Shown here: positions 36,522-45,684 of the stretch, in pieces
Layout: every line of letters begins with the position of its first letter
How positions within the stretch are numbered: the first letter of the stretch is position 1
NCBI RefSeq assembly: GCF_042676245.1
Contig: NZ_JBHTKA010000008.1
Span: forward strand, 903,789 to 967,788
Length of the DNA: 64,000 nucleotides
From: Ohtaekwangia kribbensis
GTDB lineage: Bacteria > Bacteroidota > Bacteroidia > Cytophagales > Cyclobacteriaceae
Reading direction: 5' to 3'
Position numbers and translations under genes: made by a program
The notes under the pieces: generated by a model
Database searches by the model: none
The model's input: only the letters and a program-made list of their open reading frames with translations
Told to the model about the DNA's origin: nothing

Positions 36522-37016
36522 ATGGAACTTCTTACCCCAGGCACGGGACTCATCATTTGGCAGTTAATTGTTTTTGTAGGTCTGTTTCTCCTCTTAAGCA
36601 AACTCGCGTGGAAACCAATCATCAGCTCACTGAAAGAACGTGAAACATCTATTCAGGAAGCATTGTCAACGGCAGAGAAAGCGCGCCTAGAAATGGCACA
36701 ACTTAAGTCTGACAATGAAAAGCTTTTGAAGGAAGCACGCGAAGAGCGCGATAAGATTCTACACGGAGCGCGCGAAGCTGCAAACCGTTTGAAAGACGAA
36801 GCACAACTCGAAGCGAAAAAAGCTGCCGATAGAATTATAGAAGATGCCCGCGCTGCGATCAACATCGAGAAGCAGGCTGCTCTGAAAGAAGTAAAGATTC
36901 AGGTTGCTATGTTCTCACTTGAAGTTGCAGAGAAGTTGATGAAGAAAAATCTGGCTGACGACAAGTCACAGAAAGAATTAGTAGAAGCTTATCTGAAAGA
37001 TATAAAAGTTAACTAA
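36522..37016 (+). CDS. atpF: F1Fo ATP synthase subunit b
   Basis: 164 residues: one N-terminal membrane span (GLIIWQLIVFVGLFLLLSKLAWKP) and a long charged helix (residues 35-150) that forms the peripheral stalk dimer. The pattern SLKERETSIQEALSTAEKARLEM is characteristic. It links subunit a to the F1 head through subunit delta. Follows the atpE hairpin; 2 nt before atpH. Confidence 0.96.
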   Translation: MELLTPGTGLIIWQLIVFVGLFLLLSKLAWKPIISSLKERETSIQEALSTAEKARLEMAQLKSDNEKLLKEAREERDKILHGAREAANRLKDEAQLEAKKAADRIIEDARAAINIEKQAALKEVKIQVAMFSLEVAEKLMKKNLADDKSQKELVEAYLKDIKVN

Positions 37017-37018
37017 GC

Positions 37019-37579
37019 ATGGTAGAGTCAAGGGCAGCATCCCGGTATGTAAAGTCCCTCCTCGGCCTGGCTGTGGAGCAGAACGCGTTGGATCAGGTTC
37101 ATGCAGATATGCAATTGTTTAGTAAGACAGTTGATAGCAGCCGTGAATTTGAACTTCTGCTGAAGAACCCGATCGTAAAGCACGATAAGAAGAGAGATAT
37201 ACTCGAGAAACTCTTCAAAGGAAAAGTACATCCGCTTACGATGTCGATCTTCGATATCATTACCAAGAAAAACCGCGAGCCTCTTTTGCCTGCTATAGCA
37301 AAAGAATTTCATAACGCTTACAACGAATATAAAGGTATCCGCAAGGCTACCATTACAACAGCTGTACCGCTGGATGCTAAGCTGAAAGCAGAGTTTGAGC
37401 AACTTGTAAAAAATCTGAGTAATAAAACTCAGGTAGAGCTTTTGGAAAAAATTGATAAGGAGATGATCGGTGGTTTTGTGCTGAATATAGATGATAAGCA
37501 GATTGATGCTTCTATCAAAAACAAACTGAAAGCATTGAAAGTAAAATTCAGTGAGAATCCTTATGTGAAGGAATTTTAA
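37019..37579 (+). CDS. atpH: F1Fo ATP synthase subunit delta
   Basis: 186 residues, OSCP/delta family: N-terminal helical domain (RAASRYVKSLLGLAVEQNALDQV) and a C-terminal domain including TTAVPLDAKLKAEFEQLV and DKEMIGGFVLNIDDKQIDASI, seen as the usual GGFVL..GDK..D.S motif. It caps the F1 head and holds the stalk. The gene begins 2 nt after atpF; a 52-bp gap with TAACGA-type repeats separates it from atpA. Confidence 0.96.
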   Translation: MVESRAASRYVKSLLGLAVEQNALDQVHADMQLFSKTVDSSREFELLLKNPIVKHDKKRDILEKLFKGKVHPLTMSIFDIITKKNREPLLPAIAKEFHNAYNEYKGIRKATITTAVPLDAKLKAEFEQLVKNLSNKTQVELLEKIDKEMIGGFVLNIDDKQIDASIKNKLKALKVKFSENPYVKEF

Positions 37580-37631
37580 AATCACATACCTGACAAATAA
37601 ACTAACTAACGACTTAACGACTAACGATATC

Positions 37632-39212
37632 ATGGCAGAGATCAGACCCGAAGAAGTATCAGCGATTTTACGCGAACAACTTTCTCAGTCCCGTACGGAT
37701 GCACAACTCGAAGAAGTTGGAACCGTGCTTACCGTAGGTGACGGTGTGGCTCGTATTTATGGACTTACACAAGCGCAGGCAGGTGAGTTGCTTGAGTTCG
37801 AAACCGGACTGAAAGCACTTGTACTGAACCTCGAAGAAGATAACGTAGGTGCCGTATTGCTGGGTGAATCAAAAGGTATACGCGAAGGCGATACTGTAAA
37901 ACGTACTGGTAAAATCGCTTCTGTAAAAGTTGGCGATGGTATGCTCGGGCGTGTAGTGGATACGTTGGGTCAGCCGGTAGACGGAAAAGGTCCTTTGAAA
38001 GGTGACTTGTACGAAATGCCACTGGAACGTAAAGCTCCTGGTGTAATTTTCCGTCAGCCGGTAAATGAGCCTCTGCAAACGGGTATCAAAGCGATCGATG
38101 CGATGATTCCGATCGGTCGTGGCCAGCGTGAGTTGATCATCGGTGACCGTCAGACTGGTAAAACAGCTGTGGCATTGGATACAATCATCAACCAAAAAGA
38201 ATTTTACGAAAAAGGTCAGCCTGTATACTGTATATATGTAGCGATCGGACAGAAAGCTTCTACCGTAGCGAGCGTGGCTGCTGCACTTGAAAAAGCAGGA
38301 GCACTTCCTTATACTGTAATTGTATCAGCATCAGCTTCTGATCCTGCTCCAATGCAGTTCTTCGCTCCATTCACAGGCGCTGCTATCGGTGAGTTCTTCC
38401 GCGACACCGGTCGTCCTGCACTGGTTGTTTATGACGATTTGTCTAAGCAGGCCGTTGCTTACCGCGAAGTGTCTCTGCTTTTGAGAAGACCTCCTGGACG
38501 CGAAGCTTATCCTGGTGACGTATTCTATCTTCACTCTCGTCTGTTAGAGAGAGCTGCGAAAGTTATCAACAACGATGCTATCGCGAAGAACATGAACGAC
38601 CTTCCTGCTTCTATCAAGCATTTGGTAAAAGGTGGTGGTTCATTAACAGCACTTCCTATCATCGAAACACAAGCTGGTGACGTATCAGCCTATATCCCGA
38701 CTAACGTGATCTCCATCACCGATGGTCAGATATTCCTTGAAACAAACTTATTCAACTCCGGTATTCGTCCTGCGATCAACGTAGGTATATCGGTATCACG
38801 CGTGGGTGGTTCTGCTCAGATCAAATCCATGAAGAAAGTTGCCGGTACATTGAAACTTGATCAGGCTCAGTTCCGCGAACTTGAAGCTTTCGCGAAATTC
38901 GGTTCTGACCTGGATGCTGCTACAAAACTTACCATCGAACGCGGTAGAAGAAATACAGAAATCCTGAAACAGGATCAGTATGCTCCGGTTCCGGTAGAAG
39001 AGCAGGTAGCAATTATCACCGCTTCAACACGTGGTTTCATGGATAAAGTACCAGTAGGTAAAGTGAAAGCGTTCGAAAGAGACTTCATCGAATTACTGCG
39101 CGCTAATTACCGGGGTGTTCTTGAAAACCTGCGTGCCGGTAAATTTGAAGATGCAGACGTTGATACGATTAAGAAAGTAGCAATCGATCTGTCAAGCAAG
39201 TTCGCAGCATAG
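37632..39212 (+). CDS. atpA: F1 ATP synthase subunit alpha
   Basis: 526 residues. Walker A is GDRQTGKTAVALD, with the regulatory-site P-loop, and the C-terminal signature RRPPGREAYPGDVFYLHSRLLERA is intact (seen as PPGREAYPGDVFYLHSRLLE). Alpha subunits bind nucleotide without fast hydrolysis and alternate with beta subunits. The beta and epsilon genes (atpD, atpC) are not in this window; in Bacteroidota they form a separate pair elsewhere. Confidence 0.98.
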   Translation: MAEIRPEEVSAILREQLSQSRTDAQLEEVGTVLTVGDGVARIYGLTQAQAGELLEFETGLKALVLNLEEDNVGAVLLGESKGIREGDTVKRTGKIASVKVGDGMLGRVVDTLGQPVDGKGPLKGDLYEMPLERKAPGVIFRQPVNEPLQTGIKAIDAMIPIGRGQRELIIGDRQTGKTAVALDTIINQKEFYEKGQPVYCIYVAIGQKASTVASVAAALEKAGALPYTVIVSASASDPAPMQFFAPFTGAAIGEFFRDTGRPALVVYDDLSKQAVAYREVSLLLRRPPGREAYPGDVFYLHSRLLERAAKVINNDAIAKNMNDLPASIKHLVKGGGSLTALPIIETQAGDVSAYIPTNVISITDGQIFLETNLFNSGIRPAINVGISVSRVGGSAQIKSMKKVAGTLKLDQAQFRELEAFAKFGSDLDAATKLTIERGRRNTEILKQDQYAPVPVEEQVAIITASTRGFMDKVPVGKVKAFERDFIELLRANYRGVLENLRAGKFEDADVDTIKKVAIDLSSKFAA

Positions 39213-39276
39213 CAAAAGGTTTTGGTGACGTTAAACCTCAACACATCAACACCTCAACACATACGCACATAAAAGT

Positions 39277-40164
39277 ATGCCCAGCTTAAAAGAAGTAAAG
39301 AACCGGATAACCTCCGTAATGTCTACGCAGCAGATAACCAAAGCCATGAAAATGGTGGCGGCTGCTAAACTGCGCAGATCACAAGATAGAATTACGCAGA
39401 TACGCCCCTTCGCGCAGAAGCTTAATGCAATACTGAAAAATCTGTCGGCTGCACAAAGCAACTCTGACGATGAGAACTGGTATAGTATAGCGCGCGAGGA
39501 GAAAAAAGTATTGATCGTTGTGATCAGTTCTGATCGCGGTCTTTGCGGATCATTCAACACAACGGTTATCAAAGGTGTGCTTCGTCTGATCGATGAGAAA
39601 TATAGCGCGCAGCACGCGAAAGGAAATGTTACTGTTCTCCCGGTAGGTAGAAAGGCGACAGACTTCTTTACAAAAAGAAAATTCCAGACGGTAACAGACT
39701 ACGCTACACTTTATAGCAGCCTTACATTCGAGAATGTATCCAACGCCATGGACTATATCATCGAAGCATTTAAAGCTGGTAAGTACGATAAAGTTGAGTT
39801 GGTATATAACGAGTTCAAAAACGTAGCAACCCAGATTCTGCGCACCGAGCAGTTGCTGCCAATTATACCTGCACAGACTACCGACAACAACACAAACCAG
39901 ACTGACTATATTTACCTTCCTAACCAGGAGGAGATCATTACCGGTCTGATTCCTAAATCGCTGAAGGTACAATTCTTCAAGGCGTTGCTGGATTCCAGCG
40001 CGGCTGAAAATGGTGCCCGCATGACGGCAATGGATAAAGCAACTGAGAATGCAGGCGAACTTCTGAAACAACTGCGGCTCTCGTACAACCGTACGCGTCA
40101 GGCAGCCATCACCAAAGAGATCCTCGAGATCGTAGGTGGTGCAGAAGCGTTGAAGTCAGCTTAA
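39277..40164 (+). CDS. atpG: F1 ATP synthase subunit gamma
   Basis: 295 residues. The family N-terminus KNRITSVMSTQQITKAMKMVAAAKLRR and the SSDRGLCGSFNT loop are present, as is the C-terminal GARMTAMDKATENAGELL stretch and ITKEILEIVGGAEAL end. Gamma is the rotating central shaft. The start region is preceded by short TCAACAC-type repeats (39236-39265). A strong terminator follows. Confidence 0.98.
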   Translation: MPSLKEVKNRITSVMSTQQITKAMKMVAAAKLRRSQDRITQIRPFAQKLNAILKNLSAAQSNSDDENWYSIAREEKKVLIVVISSDRGLCGSFNTTVIKGVLRLIDEKYSAQHAKGNVTVLPVGRKATDFFTKRKFQTVTDYATLYSSLTFENVSNAMDYIIEAFKAGKYDKVELVYNEFKNVATQILRTEQLLPIIPAQTTDNNTNQTDYIYLPNQEEIITGLIPKSLKVQFFKALLDSSAAENGARMTAMDKATENAGELLKQLRLSYNRTRQAAITKEILEIVGGAEALKSA

Positions 40165-40184
40165 AAATATTCTTCGTATCATTG

Positions 40185-40214
40185 AAGTCCTCTGAGAAAT
40201 CGGAGGACTTTTTT
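40185..40214 (+). terminator. Terminator of the atp operon
   Basis: AAGTCCTC (40185-40192) pairs perfectly with GAGGACTT (40203-40210), followed by six T in all. It lies 21 nt after the atpG stop. Confidence 0.85.
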
Positions 40215-40243
40215 ATTTCAGGAAGTTTTAGTGAACGGTTCAG

Positions 40244-41047
40244 ATGCAATACCTGAAGCTACTATATAGACTTTTTAATCTTTTGAGCATTGATGTTGCT
40301 CTGGGTTCCGTATGTTCAGCGCTCTTCTTCGCGAAGATTCTGCAGGTACATATTCTTTCGTATGGATTGATCGCGTTGGGGCTTTCGGTATGGATCATCT
40401 ACACAGCCGATCATTTACTCGATGCATTGAAAATAAAATTGCCGGCAGCAACTGCGCGACACCGTTTCCACCAGCTGCATTTCAAGTCACTGCTCTTCAC
40501 GCTCGTAATTGCCATGATCATCAACGGTGTTATCATTCTTTTTATCCGACATCGTGTTCTGGTAGCAGGACTATATATAGCTGCCATCGTAGGTATATAT
40601 TTTCTGATTAATCGCTATCTGAAGTTTATGAAAGAAGTCTTTATCGCGATCGTATATACCATTGGTGTACTGCTGCCTTCTGTATCGGTAACGCAGCAGC
40701 CCGTACATGAGTGGCCGTGGGTGATCATTGCGAGCTTTCTGGGCACAGCGCTGATCAATCTTATCTTATTCTCGTGGTTTGATCATGAGCGTGACCTTCG
40801 CGATGGAAATATATCTTTTGCGACTGTGTTAGGTGAACGAACGAGCCGCACAGTTATAGTATTGTTGTTTTTAGTGGTAACGTTTCTTTCAGTTATCTCA
40901 TTATCACCAGCGGGGTTTGTTATTCTGTTGATGAATGCTTTGCTGTTGATCATATTTATATTTCATCAGCATTTTTCGATACACGATCGCTTCCGCATTC
41001 TGGGAGATTTTGTATTTATACTTCCAGTAGTATACCTTTTATTTTAA
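40244..41047 (+). CDS. UbiA-like prenyltransferase superfamily membrane protein
   Basis: 267 residues with eight or nine membrane spans. Two acidic loops recall the UbiA active site: the first (TADHLLDALK) keeps two of the three Asp of NDxxDxxxD, and the second (FDHERDLRDGNISFATVLG) keeps the DxxxD, the Gly and the Thr-x-x-x-Gly tail. UbiA enzymes attach prenyl chains to aromatic acceptors (for example menaquinone or haem O). Because motif 1 lacks the leading Asn and third Asp, activity is uncertain and this may be a divergent subfamily. The methyltransferase gene follows after 5 nt, probably in the same operon. Confidence 0.65.
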   Translation: MQYLKLLYRLFNLLSIDVALGSVCSALFFAKILQVHILSYGLIALGLSVWIIYTADHLLDALKIKLPAATARHRFHQLHFKSLLFTLVIAMIINGVIILFIRHRVLVAGLYIAAIVGIYFLINRYLKFMKEVFIAIVYTIGVLLPSVSVTQQPVHEWPWVIIASFLGTALINLILFSWFDHERDLRDGNISFATVLGERTSRTVIVLLFLVVTFLSVISLSPAGFVILLMNALLLIIFIFHQHFSIHDRFRILGDFVFILPVVYLLF

Positions 41048-41052
41048 TTCGG

Positions 41053-41661
41053 ATGAGCTTTGATAGTATAGCACCGGTATACGACTCGCTTTCGCGCATG
41101 GTGTACGGCAAGAGTATTGTTGCAGCTCAGAATCATTTTTTAAAATATATACCGGAGGGTTCGCATATCTTAATTGTAGGAGGAGGCACCGGGTGGATCA
41201 TTGATGCGATATTCGAGGTGAACAGAACGTGCTCGATAGTATACCTGGAAGCATCTCAAAAGATGTTGCAAAAAGCACAGGCACGTGTTGATGCAGATGA
41301 TCAGCCTCGTGTAAAATTTTTATTTCAATCCGAGATGCCATCGGAAGGATCGTATGATGTTATCATTACTAATTTCTTTCTCGATCTCTTTCCACCTCAT
41401 AAACTGGTATCAATCCTTCATCAACTAAAGGATCGTATGAAGCATGACGGTCGCTGGATCGTGACTGATTTTGTAGATGGAGGAAAGCTTTGGCAGCGAT
41501 TGCTGCTTCAACTGATGTACTGGTTCTTCAAGCGCATAAGTAAAATTGAAGCCACTACACTTCCGCCCTGGTCATTATTGCTCGCAGAAGACGGTATGCA
41601 AAAAGTTGAAGAGAAGCATTTTTATGTGGGCTTTATCGAGACCGCTATATATCAAAAGTAA
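41053..41661 (+). CDS. Class I SAM-dependent methyltransferase
   Basis: 202 residues. Motif I is ILIVGGGTGWIIDAI, followed by the acidic end of strand 2 in SIVYLEASQKML and motif IV/V in DVIITNFFLDLFPP. The start FDSIAPVYDSLSRMVYG resembles UbiE/MenG-type quinone methyltransferases. The acceptor is not known; its position behind a UbiA-like gene suggests a prenylated quinone or similar lipid. Soluble, no membrane span except a short hydrophobic stretch near residue 160. Confidence 0.85.
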   Translation: MSFDSIAPVYDSLSRMVYGKSIVAAQNHFLKYIPEGSHILIVGGGTGWIIDAIFEVNRTCSIVYLEASQKMLQKAQARVDADDQPRVKFLFQSEMPSEGSYDVIITNFFLDLFPPHKLVSILHQLKDRMKHDGRWIVTDFVDGGKLWQRLLLQLMYWFFKRISKIEATTLPPWSLLLAEDGMQKVEEKHFYVGFIETAIYQK

Positions 41662-41667
41662 ATATAC

Positions 41668-42873
41668 TTAAGAGCCCGACACGTAGTCGCTTAGGTATTC
41701 GTAGTTAGCAGTAAGGTGTCCGTCTTCAGCAATGGTTGCCCGTTTGATAATGTCATCGTGATCGATGTTGTTGAGCAAAGGCAAAACTTTGTTGATCAAA
41801 TCATGTCCGAATTCCTCTGATGCGCTTCGTGGTAACTCACACGGCAGATTATCAACCGCCATTACCGTTACAAATTTTTCATTGCTAAGTACAGGCTGAA
41901 CAGAATCTGTTGCCGGATCGTAATCATACAAAGGATCAGCTATTGTTGTGGCGCGCTTGGTGCTGGGTATAGAGCCATCTATATCGCAGGTAATATCAGC
42001 TATAACCTGTATACGAAAATCTGGTGAAAGCATATCTTCGCGGGTAAATAATACAGGAGCTTTCGGGTTCCAGTATGCACCGGCCATGAGTATATTCGCT
42101 ACCTTGGTAAACTCATGAAAGTTTGAAGTATACCGCTCCGGGTATTTATGAAATTCTTCGCGGTTAAAGATGCGTCCCTCTTTGTGCGTGTGATAGTCGG
42201 CACTGCTTAACTGAACATATACAGGCTCAGAAAAACTGCGCGTCAGAAAATCATGTGGATTTACTTTTCGTATACCTGCGCTGTCCAATGTCTCCATCGA
42301 TCCTTTACCCACGCGTCCCGCTCCGGTTAAGATAATTTTAACAGCAGGTAATTTTACTTTTCGCAGTTCCAGTTTCAAATCGTTTACATCGAAACATTCA
42401 TGAGCTCTTCGAAGTGAGAAGAGATTGAAGCGTTTGCCATAGGCCCACAAACCATTATAGGCCCCAACAATACCCGCATATCTTCCGAAAGCAACAAGAC
42501 GATTGCCCTGACGATCGGTTAGTACTTCGTAATCGACAAGTTTAATTTTCTTTTTCAATACAGCCTGCAACAGCTTGCGATTATAGGCCTGCTTTTTTAT
42601 CGTGTGCGAAAAGAAGAAATAGGTTTTCCCTTCGAGGAGTAAATCTATCGGAACTTCCTTTATACCCATCAGTATATCGCACTCACTTACATCTTTCTTT
42701 ACGTCAATACCATGCGTTCTGTATTCATCGTCATTGAAGCAACGAATATCACTCTCCTGGCAAAGCATTTTGATATCCGGAAAACGCAGTTGGATCTCTT
42801 CTGCCTGCAGGGGAGTAAACGGAACTCGTTTATCAGTAGGAATCTTTCCTTCGCGAATCAATCCGATTTTCAT
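41668..42873 (-). CDS. Saccharopine/alanine dehydrogenase-family NAD(P) oxidoreductase
   Basis: 401 residues. The N-terminal catalytic-like domain (MKIGLIREGKIPTDKRVPFTPLQ) and the central Rossmann loop KIILTGAGRVGKGSMETLD match the alanine dehydrogenase/PNT and LYS1 saccharopine dehydrogenase superfamily; FGRYAGIVGAYNGLWAYGKR recalls the LYS1 substrate-binding segment. Lysine-forming saccharopine dehydrogenases are about 370 residues, so lysine breakdown or a related imino-acid reaction is the best guess, without proof. It stands alone on the minus strand, convergent with the methyltransferase gene (6 nt apart). Confidence 0.8.
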   Translation of the reverse strand: MKIGLIREGKIPTDKRVPFTPLQAEEIQLRFPDIKMLCQESDIRCFNDDEYRTHGIDVKKDVSECDILMGIKEVPIDLLLEGKTYFFFSHTIKKQAYNRKLLQAVLKKKIKLVDYEVLTDRQGNRLVAFGRYAGIVGAYNGLWAYGKRFNLFSLRRAHECFDVNDLKLELRKVKLPAVKIILTGAGRVGKGSMETLDSAGIRKVNPHDFLTRSFSEPVYVQLSSADYHTHKEGRIFNREEFHKYPERYTSNFHEFTKVANILMAGAYWNPKAPVLFTREDMLSPDFRIQVIADITCDIDGSIPSTKRATTIADPLYDYDPATDSVQPVLSNEKFVTVMAVDNLPCELPRSASEEFGHDLINKVLPLLNNIDHDDIIKRATIAEDGHLTANYEYLSDYVSGS

Positions 42874-42999
42874 ATACAGTGTAAAGTAGTGGGCTTTTGA
42901 AAATGTAAATGATGAACAATTACAAGACTATAAAAATATAGGTTATCTGGGAGATAAGCACCAGCGGTTTGAATTTAAAAACATTGGACACTCTCCTAA

Positions 43000-43036
43000 T
43001 AAAAAAATACCCTGCCACTACAGAGCGACAGGGTAT
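43000..43036 (-). terminator. Terminator of the S41 peptidase gene
   Basis: ATACCCTG (43007-43014) pairs with CAGGGTAT (43029-43036) across a 14-nt loop. On the minus strand it is followed by a run of seven T. It lies 15 nt after the S41 peptidase stop codon. Confidence 0.8.
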
Positions 43037-43051
43037 ATCTATACATACTTG

Positions 43052-44671
43052 TTACATTTTTCTTCGATCGAGTTCGGGTATGCGATCAAACAATTTAACA
43101 GCTTGCTTGAATACCTCGTTCGTTTCGTTAAACACCGGGTAAAACCCATCGTTGCCCCAGAGCTTGCGTGCAATCTGAGCTTTGATGTGCACCTGGAATA
43201 ACTCTTTCTTCTCCTTCAGTTCTTTGGTATTAGGTTTTACTTTATTGCGTTCACCAACTTTAATGAGTTCGCTTATCATCTTGTCGGTAACTTTAAAGTT
43301 CTTCAGGTAGTCTTCGTATCCTTTCTTCTCAAGTTCTTCCTTGTGTCGTTCGGCATAATCAAATGTATACTCCTGAATGGAAGTGGAAGTATATAGTTCG
43401 TTCAGATAGTGGCTGTTCAGCGAAGTGTCCAGCGGCACAAAGTAATCAGGCATAATACCACCACCACCGTATACAGTTCTTCCGTTCGGTGTTATATACT
43501 TGAGTGAGTCGTTAAACTTGATACTGTCCGCATGGAAGAACTCACCGTGATTGTAGCGGCTTATAATGTCGAGTGCATACTCATCACCGTCCTGGTAAGG
43601 TTTCTGAATAGAGCGTCCACTTGGAGTATAGTAGCGACTTACCGTTAAGCGTAACTCTGAACCATCACTCAGATCGAATGGCGATTGTACAAGTCCTTTA
43701 CCAAAACTTCTGCGACCAACAATCAACGCGCGGTCGTTATCCTGTAAAGCACCCGAAACAATTTCAGAAGCAGATGCACTGCCTTCGTTTACCAACACAA
43801 TCAAATCACCTTGCTCGAACGAACCGCGATCCGTTGAGAATGCTTCCGAGTTATTCTTTCTGTCTTTACCCTTTGTGAAAACAATCTTTTTACCGGCTTT
43901 CAGAAAATCGTCAGCCATATCAATTGCTATATTCATATAACCACCGGGGTTGCCCTGCAAGTCAAGTATAAGTTTCTTCATGCCCTGCTCTTTCAGTTTG
44001 GCCAAAGCCTGGTGAAACTCATCGTATGTTGTAGCAGCGAAGCGGTTTACTTTTATATATCCGATCTGGTTATCAACCATGTATGATACATCTACTGAGT
44101 ACTGCGGAATTTTATCACGAACAATTTTATAGTCTATCTCTTTGCCTCTGCGCAGTATCGTTACTTTTACTTCGGTGCCTTTCGGTCCTTTCAATGCTTT
44201 CATAACATCGGCAGAGGTTACACCTATACCGGCTAAATTTTTATCATCAACACGAATGATTTTATCGCCAGATTGAACACCCAATGCTTCCGAAGGGCCA
44301 CCACTCAAAGGTGTTACCACAACAATGGTGTCCTGAAAAATATTGAACTCTACACCAATGCCATCAAAATTTCCGCGCAGGTCTTCGTTGGCAGCAATGC
44401 GATCCTGGGCTGGTATATACGATGAGTGCGGATCCAGTTTGTGAAGCATTTCGGTGATGGCTTCATCCACCAGGTTGCGTGTGTTTACGGTGTCTACATA
44501 TTCGTCATGCACTTTCGTTAAAACCTCTCGCAGCTTTTGCACATCAGAGCCTACTTCGGCCGTACTTTTCCGGCTGCTGAAACTCGATCCCACAAAAACA
44601 CCGGCTGCCAGCCCCAGACACAATACAATAGGCAGGCTTATCTGATATTTGGAATTTCTATTCTCACTCAT
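43052..44671 (-). CDS. S41 carboxy-terminal processing peptidase
   Basis: 539 residues. A membrane anchor/signal (ISLPIVLCLGLAAGVFVGSSF) precedes a helical start region, a PDZ domain (LSGGPSEALGVQSGDKIIRVDDKNLA) and the protease core. The Ser/Lys dyad is seen as GSASASEIVSGALQD and RRSFGKGLVQ. The C-terminal 130 residues are helical and charged. Such Ctp/Tsp proteases trim or degrade periplasmic proteins. The anchor places it on the outside of the inner membrane. Monocistronic; the terminator lies at 43000-43036. Confidence 0.95.
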   Translation of the reverse strand: MSENRNSKYQISLPIVLCLGLAAGVFVGSSFSSRKSTAEVGSDVQKLREVLTKVHDEYVDTVNTRNLVDEAITEMLHKLDPHSSYIPAQDRIAANEDLRGNFDGIGVEFNIFQDTIVVVTPLSGGPSEALGVQSGDKIIRVDDKNLAGIGVTSADVMKALKGPKGTEVKVTILRRGKEIDYKIVRDKIPQYSVDVSYMVDNQIGYIKVNRFAATTYDEFHQALAKLKEQGMKKLILDLQGNPGGYMNIAIDMADDFLKAGKKIVFTKGKDRKNNSEAFSTDRGSFEQGDLIVLVNEGSASASEIVSGALQDNDRALIVGRRSFGKGLVQSPFDLSDGSELRLTVSRYYTPSGRSIQKPYQDGDEYALDIISRYNHGEFFHADSIKFNDSLKYITPNGRTVYGGGGIMPDYFVPLDTSLNSHYLNELYTSTSIQEYTFDYAERHKEELEKKGYEDYLKNFKVTDKMISELIKVGERNKVKPNTKELKEKKELFQVHIKAQIARKLWGNDGFYPVFNETNEVFKQAVKLFDRIPELDRRKM

Positions 44672-44898
44672 AAGACAATAATAAATAATCTATTAACGAA
44701 CTCCGAAAATAAATGTTGGCCGGAAATATTCCCTCGGTGAAGAACATGTTCCGTAACAAAAAAAGTGGCATTTCTGCCCGTTGAGGGCGATTTGTAGAGT
44801 GAGGCACCGTGTATTCCTACCACCTGGACTAGACTTCGATTTTCTTCGGGGCCGGTTAGCTGACTGTGGTGTTTTTTTAGCTTATCTTTACCAGAACC

Positions 44899-45654
44899 AT
44901 GAGTAAGGCGGCACTAAAAGATATTCGTATTTCAGAACTCGTAGACAGAAACTACGTGCACGCTTACGTGTTGTTTTATTTTGGTATAAGCTTTTACGAA
45001 TATTCTGAGTTAACACTCGATCAGGTTTGCAAGCAACGTGGTTTACGCGTAGAGCAAGTGGTGCGCGAATTGGAATCGCCTACGCATTTGCGGGAAGCAG
45101 ATTTGCCGCTGGTCTCTTACCCAATCGATCTGATCATCGAGTATCTTAAGCATTCGCATTTTCTGTTTGTAAAACATAAGCTTCCCTATATAGCAAGACT
45201 CGTAGAGAGTTTTCGCGCGAACCATGAAGATTACATTGGTGTAGAGCGCGATCTGAAACTGGTGTTCCCGCTTTTTGTGGAAGACTTCATTCAGCATATC
45301 TATGAAGAAGAAGATACATTCTTCCGCTTCATTCAAATGCTTGAGCGTGCCTCCAAAGGAAAATATACTCCTACCAAACTATATTTCCTGCTCGAGAAAA
45401 ATTCGGTGCAGAAATTTTCAGTAGATCATGAAACGCATGACGATGAAATGGAAGGCATCCGCAGAATTACAAAAGACTATCTGATTACAGCAGAAACGCC
45501 ACTGCATATAAAAGTGCTGTATAATGAATTGAAGGCATTTGAATCAAGCCTGATTACACACGCACGTATCGAAAATGAAATTCTTTTCCCCAAGGCGATG
45601 GCGCTGGAAGCCAAAGTAAAGAAGGCTTTTCTCGATAAAGTAAAATTCAACTGA
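44899..45654 (+). CDS. Hemerythrin-domain protein, RIC/ScdA-like, without the N-terminal Cys pair
   Basis: 251 residues. The N-terminal 50 residues align by pattern with the ScdA/DUF542 domain (ISELVDRN, then GISFYEYSELTLDQVCKQRGL) but the Cys-Cys normally after GIDY/GIDF is replaced by Tyr-Glu. The rest is a four-helix hemerythrin-like bundle with candidate di-iron ligands in KHSHFLFVKHKLPYI, EDFIQHIYEEEDTFF, DHETHDDEMEGI and THARIENEILFPKAMAL. RIC proteins repair iron-sulphur clusters after nitric oxide or oxidative damage. Loss of the Cys pair makes the exact job uncertain. A TATCTTTA element (44883-44890) lies 8 nt before the ATG. Confidence 0.85.
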   Translation: MSKAALKDIRISELVDRNYVHAYVLFYFGISFYEYSELTLDQVCKQRGLRVEQVVRELESPTHLREADLPLVSYPIDLIIEYLKHSHFLFVKHKLPYIARLVESFRANHEDYIGVERDLKLVFPLFVEDFIQHIYEEEDTFFRFIQMLERASKGKYTPTKLYFLLEKNSVQKFSVDHETHDDEMEGIRRITKDYLITAETPLHIKVLYNELKAFESSLITHARIENEILFPKAMALEAKVKKAFLDKVKFN

Positions 45655-45684
45655 TCCGCTAAAGTATATCTATAGTATAGCTGT

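Noticed and set aside
37028..37633. Open frame of 201 codons on the minus strand over atpH
   Set aside because: Antisense shadow of atpH; hydrophobic bias is explained by the complement of charged helical codons.
44672..44898. 227-bp gap between the S41 peptidase and hemerythrin genes as an RNA gene
   Set aside because: Only a 4-bp GCCC/GGGC hairpin at 44776-44788 and a TATCTTTA element were found; no tRNA or known RNA pattern.
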